Source of the DNA: Streptomyces sannanensis | GTDB lineage: Bacteria; Actinomycetota; Actinomycetes; Streptomycetales; Streptomycetaceae | Length of the DNA stretch: 64,000 nucleotides | Direction: 5' to 3' | Assembly (NCBI RefSeq): GCF_039536205.1 | Contig: NZ_BAAAYL010000003.1 | Coordinates: 115,522 to 179,521 of the forward strand | Part shown: positions 58,712 to 64,000 of the stretch, in pieces | How positions within the stretch are numbered: the stretch's first letter is position 1 | How the letters are laid out: each line of letters starts with the position of its first letter | Translations under genes and position numbers: made by a program | Notes under the pieces: generated by a model | The model's input: only the letters and a program-made list of their open reading frames with translations | Databases searched by the model: none | Told to the model about the DNA's origin: nothing

Positions 58712-59329
58712 TCAGTACCGGTTGACCGGGCCCCAGCCGCTGGCATGTGAGGTGAGGCGGGTCTTGATGTAGTACGTCGGGCTCAGCCCGCCTCCGTTGG
58801 GGCGGCCTCCCAGGCCATCAGGAAGGTGCCGTGTGCTCATGGCGGGGCTGTAGGCCCGGAAGATCTCGCCGGCCCCCGTCAGGCAGTTGTTCGTGAGGAG
58901 GTCGTAGCTCGTGCGGGCCAGGGCTCGGTAGGTGCGCTGCGCGTGTGCGATGCTGCCGCTCGCCGTTGTCTGGCATCGGTAGAACTCGTACCTCGAGGGT
59001 GCGAAAATGCTGCTCTTTGCAGTCAGGTCTCGCCAGGTGCCCCCGGCGATGCGAGTGCCCATGGCGAGGGGCTGCTTCATGGTCGGCCCTTGCAAGGTTC
59101 CCCAGATGTAGTGGTCGGCGCGGGCGGTGTCCTTGACGGCCCAGCCGGCGTGTCCGGCCCCGCCCGCGCTGTCGGTGTCCAGGAAGAAGCACACCTGTCC
59201 TCGCCCGGCGGCGTGGGCTTGCGGGGTTGCCAGGGTGGTGGGGAGCAGGGCGAGTGAGAGGGATACCAGGGCTGCGCCGAGGCGGGATGCAGATGTCCTC
59301 GCGGGCCTTACGGGCATGCGTGCAGGCAT
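58712..59329 (-). CDS. secreted hypothetical protein with possible Cys protease-like fold
   Basis: 205 residues. Signal peptide (LVSLSLALLPTTLATPQAHA). The mature region begins with VCFFLDTDSAGGAGHAGWAV, with a conserved-looking His, and later has SYDLLTNNCLTGAGEIFRAY. A His early and NNC in the second half resemble the permuted NlpC/P60 or DUF4105-type cysteine hydrolases. Catalysis is unproven. It lies upstream of the hydrolase operon in the same direction. Confidence 0.65.
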   Translation of the reverse strand: MPARMPVRPARTSASRLGAALVSLSLALLPTTLATPQAHAAGRGQVCFFLDTDSAGGAGHAGWAVKDTARADHYIWGTLQGPTMKQPLAMGTRIAGGTWRDLTAKSSIFAPSRYEFYRCQTTASGSIAHAQRTYRALARTSYDLLTNNCLTGAGEIFRAYSPAMSTRHLPDGLGGRPNGGGLSPTYYIKTRLTSHASGWGPVNRY

Positions 59330-59537
59330 GAGCGACCTTTCGGTGGTGGGATGACCGCGGTACGGGGCGTCGCTGCGCGTTCAAGCGCTGCGGCCTGCGG
59401 TCTGTCACCACCGTAGGACGCCTTGTGGGTGTGTCTGCGCAGGTTGGCGTGGTGAGCTCTGGCGTGAGCACAGGTGACCAAGATCGTTAAGGTGGGAGCA
59501 GGGCGTCGGATTCATCCGCCCTGCCCCACAGCCCGGA

Positions 59538-60527
59538 TCAGTCGAGCAGGCCCATCCGGCATGCCCTGACCACCAGTTGAGTGCGGGTGCTCACCTCGAA
59601 CTCGCGGCAGAGGTCCTTGATGCGGCGTCGCGCGGTCGACGGCGATAGGCCGAGGCGCCGCGCGATGGCCTCGTCCTTTACCTCGTCGGCGAGCAGTGCG
59701 ATGAGCTCGCGATGCTTCTGCATCAGGTCGCGGGGGGTCTGGTGATCAGGAGCGGCAAGCGGCGCGGCTCCGCGCCAGTGACGGATGAAGAGATCGGCAG
59801 CGGCCGCGACCGCCCCCGGTGTTCGGACGACCATGATCCCTGCCTGGTTGTCGGCGGGGTCCAGAGCGGTAGCGACGTACTCGTCGTCGACGATGAACAC
59901 CCAGACGGCGAGAGTGGGCACGGTGCGGATCTCGACACCGGCTGCTGCCATTGTGTGGGCGCCGTCCACCAGGCTGGGCAGGATGTCGATGCTCTCCAGG
60001 AGTAGGAGCTGCACGTGTGTGCCCCGCCGGGCGGTGAAGGCCGCGAGCTCGCTGATCGCTGTGTAGTCGGAGGTCTCCCCCACTCCCGGGGCGGCGCCAG
60101 CGGCGGCCATGCACTGTACCGACGTCGACGCCGTGGCCGCGATTCGCTCCAGAAACGACCAGGCCGCGGCGGCTCCACGGTGCACCTCCGCCTCGGCAGG
60201 GGAGGAGACCCTCTCCGCGCCGATCTCGGCGGCCAGCTCATCGACCGCCGCACGGCCCAGCTCGAGCTCCTTCTGCTGACGCGCCAGACGCAGTTCGGCG
60301 CGTTCCAACAAGGGATGACAGGCCAGGACCGGATGGACGGCACGCAGTTCTCCCTCTGCGGTCCCGGCGAGCAAGCCCAGCGACAAGAGCCGCTCTGCGA
60401 CAAGGCAAGCCTCCTGCGCGGAGAGGCCCACCGAGTCACCGACACACTCGGCGGTCGACGTCGGCCGCGTCAGAAAGCGGCGGTAGAACTCCGACTCAAC
60501 AGCTCCCAGGCCCAACCCCGCCAACAT
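59538..60527 (-). CDS. LuxR-type HTH regulator
   Basis: 329 residues from ATG 60527 (GGGAAG before it). The C-terminal helix-turn-helix is LIALLADEVKDEAIARRLGL, SPSTARRRIKDLCREFEVST, RTQLVVRACRMGLLD. The N-terminal part begins with a TrmB-like winged helix (FYRRFLTRPTSTAECVGDSV, LVAERLLSLGLLAG), followed by a PLD-like sensor region (SIDILPSLVDGAHTMAAAGV, EIRTVPTLAVWVFIVDDEYV). This plan is common in Streptomyces regulators near secondary genes. Confidence 0.85.
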   Translation of the reverse strand: MLAGLGLGAVESEFYRRFLTRPTSTAECVGDSVGLSAQEACLVAERLLSLGLLAGTAEGELRAVHPVLACHPLLERAELRLARQQKELELGRAAVDELAAEIGAERVSSPAEAEVHRGAAAAWSFLERIAATASTSVQCMAAAGAAPGVGETSDYTAISELAAFTARRGTHVQLLLLESIDILPSLVDGAHTMAAAGVEIRTVPTLAVWVFIVDDEYVATALDPADNQAGIMVVRTPGAVAAAADLFIRHWRGAAPLAAPDHQTPRDLMQKHRELIALLADEVKDEAIARRLGLSPSTARRRIKDLCREFEVSTRTQLVVRACRMGLLD

Positions 60528-60677
60528 GGTCTTCCCTTTTTCCTCGGTCGCCGGACGAGCCGGCGGCCGCACCACGTGGCGGCTTGCACGGCCTGTTCCG
60601 GCATTGGTGTGAAGCTCACCGATTCTGCCCGATCTCTGCGGTACTGAAGTCACAGAAATCAGCCATGTGACGCGGCA

Positions 60678-60752
60678 TCACACGCATGGTTCGGGACGCC
60701 TGAAGCCGAAACCCTTTTCGGCGTTGAACCACTTCACGGTTCCCTGTGCCAT
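60678..60752 (-). pseudogene. truncated cold-shock protein gene
   Basis: Strong ribosome site (AGAAGGAG) then ATG 60752 and MAQGTVKWFNAEKGFGF, the exact start of CspA-type proteins including the first RNA-binding motif. After 17 residues the frame runs into unrelated codons and stops at 60678. The other two thirds of the usual 67 residues are missing. A decay product in the subterminal region. Confidence 0.85.
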
Positions 60753-60842
60753 GACCTTCTCCTTCTAGGCCCCATCCGGAGATGCCGGAAAACAAATAAT
60801 GCGCCTGAAGGAGAAACATTCCCGTCAGGCGCACATAGGTTC

Positions 60843-61232
60843 ATGGGTACCACAACTCCCGCGAAGCTCTTGACCGGCGAGCACGACCAGGGCCAGGACG
60901 ACGTCGCCGAACCCGCGCGGCCGCCGCTCAGCGCGGAGCAGGCCCGGGAGGTCACCGACGGGCTGCGCGAGGCGATGGACGACGTCCGGCGTTCCGTGGC
61001 GGTGCTCGCCGCTCGAGTCCGCGACGCGCATGCCGCCCGAGTCTGGCTCCCGCTCGGTCACAACAGCTGGGCGTCGTACTGCGAGGCGGAATTCGGCATC
61101 TCCCGCGCGCAGGCGTACCGGCTCCTGGACGTCGCCTGCGCCCTGGCCGCGATCCACGGCGCCGTCGCCGCCGGCACCGAGACGTCTCGCACACGAGACA
61201 CCGGCCCGGCCGCCGCCGCCGCGCTCGACTAA
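60843..61232 (+). CDS. ParB/HTH-like plasmid protein, 3' end corrupted
   Basis: 129 residues as read. VAVLAARVRDAHAARVWLPL and NSWASYCEAEFGISRAQAYR with LLDVACAL are typical of actinobacterial plasmid HTH proteins that usually exceed 200 residues. The stop after AAAALD looks like a sequence error: the following bases resemble a continuation (TATTCCCAGCGCGTGCGGCG) out of frame, and the artefactual tract starts 35 nt later. Real length unknown. Confidence 0.6.
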   Translation: MGTTTPAKLLTGEHDQGQDDVAEPARPPLSAEQAREVTDGLREAMDDVRRSVAVLAARVRDAHAARVWLPLGHNSWASYCEAEFGISRAQAYRLLDVACALAAIHGAVAAGTETSRTRDTGPAAAAALD

Positions 61233-61266
61233 ACGGCCTATTCCCAGCGCGTGCGGCGCAGAGGCG

Positions 61267-64000
<2,734 letters not shown>

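Overview
The window is high-GC actinomycete DNA, almost certainly Streptomyces: strong third-position GC bias, frequent GTG starts, GGAGG-type ribosome sites, a WhiB regulator and an Lsr2-like protein. A telomere-associated protein gene (tap) next to a terminal-protein gene (tpg) at 49.7-52.5 kb shows a linear replicon. FtsK/TraB-type transfer genes, a GntR repressor, a replication protein and a plasmid-type DciA protein suggest a linear conjugative plasmid, or a chromosome arm built from one.

Layout. 0-6 kb: a truncated kinase, a frameshifted gene, then a minus-strand cassette of nucleotidyltransferase, APH-fold kinase, degenerate methionyl-tRNA-synthetase-like protein and histidine phosphatase. 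6-27 kb: a long minus-strand transfer operon with many small zinc-ribbon and membrane proteins, a c-di-GMP synthase, an ASCH protein, the FtsK-like translocase, a very large Gly/Lys-rich protein, a DUF2637 coiled-coil protein and a WhiB protein. Strong intercistronic hairpins punctuate it. At 27 kb a divergent GntR gene with AGCT palindromes marks the control point. 27.6-32 kb: an XRE/TPR regulator with a RibD-like reductase and deaminase pair, and a GIY-YIG/XRE protein. 32-34.7 kb: a putative Rep and a DciA-type helicase-recruitment protein, preceded by palindromes and repeats. 34.9-36.8 kb: a convergent three-Cys-motif protein and TcmP pair. 37.1-42.7 kb: an integrase remnant and an IS21-family element with a duplicated right end enclosing an MFS exporter. 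42.6-49.4 kb: small membrane proteins, a lipoprotein, a HIT protein, a nuclease remnant, a sigma factor with a partner, and a SLATT/DUF4231 protein. 49.7-53.4 kb: tap, tpg and a toxin-antitoxin pair. 53.5-60.5 kb: a PIN protein, secreted proteins and a LuxR-type regulator. 60.6-61.2 kb: truncated genes.

From about 61,267 to the end the + strand is first A-rich and then almost only C and A, with very little G or T. Coding sequence decays just before this, so it looks like an assembly or base-calling artefact where the telomere should be. Several single-base disruptions elsewhere (about 1.6, 1.79, 7.8, 13.75 and 42.5 kb) fit an incompletely polished assembly, although real gene decay is also evident. 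No rRNA, tRNA or CRISPR array was seen.
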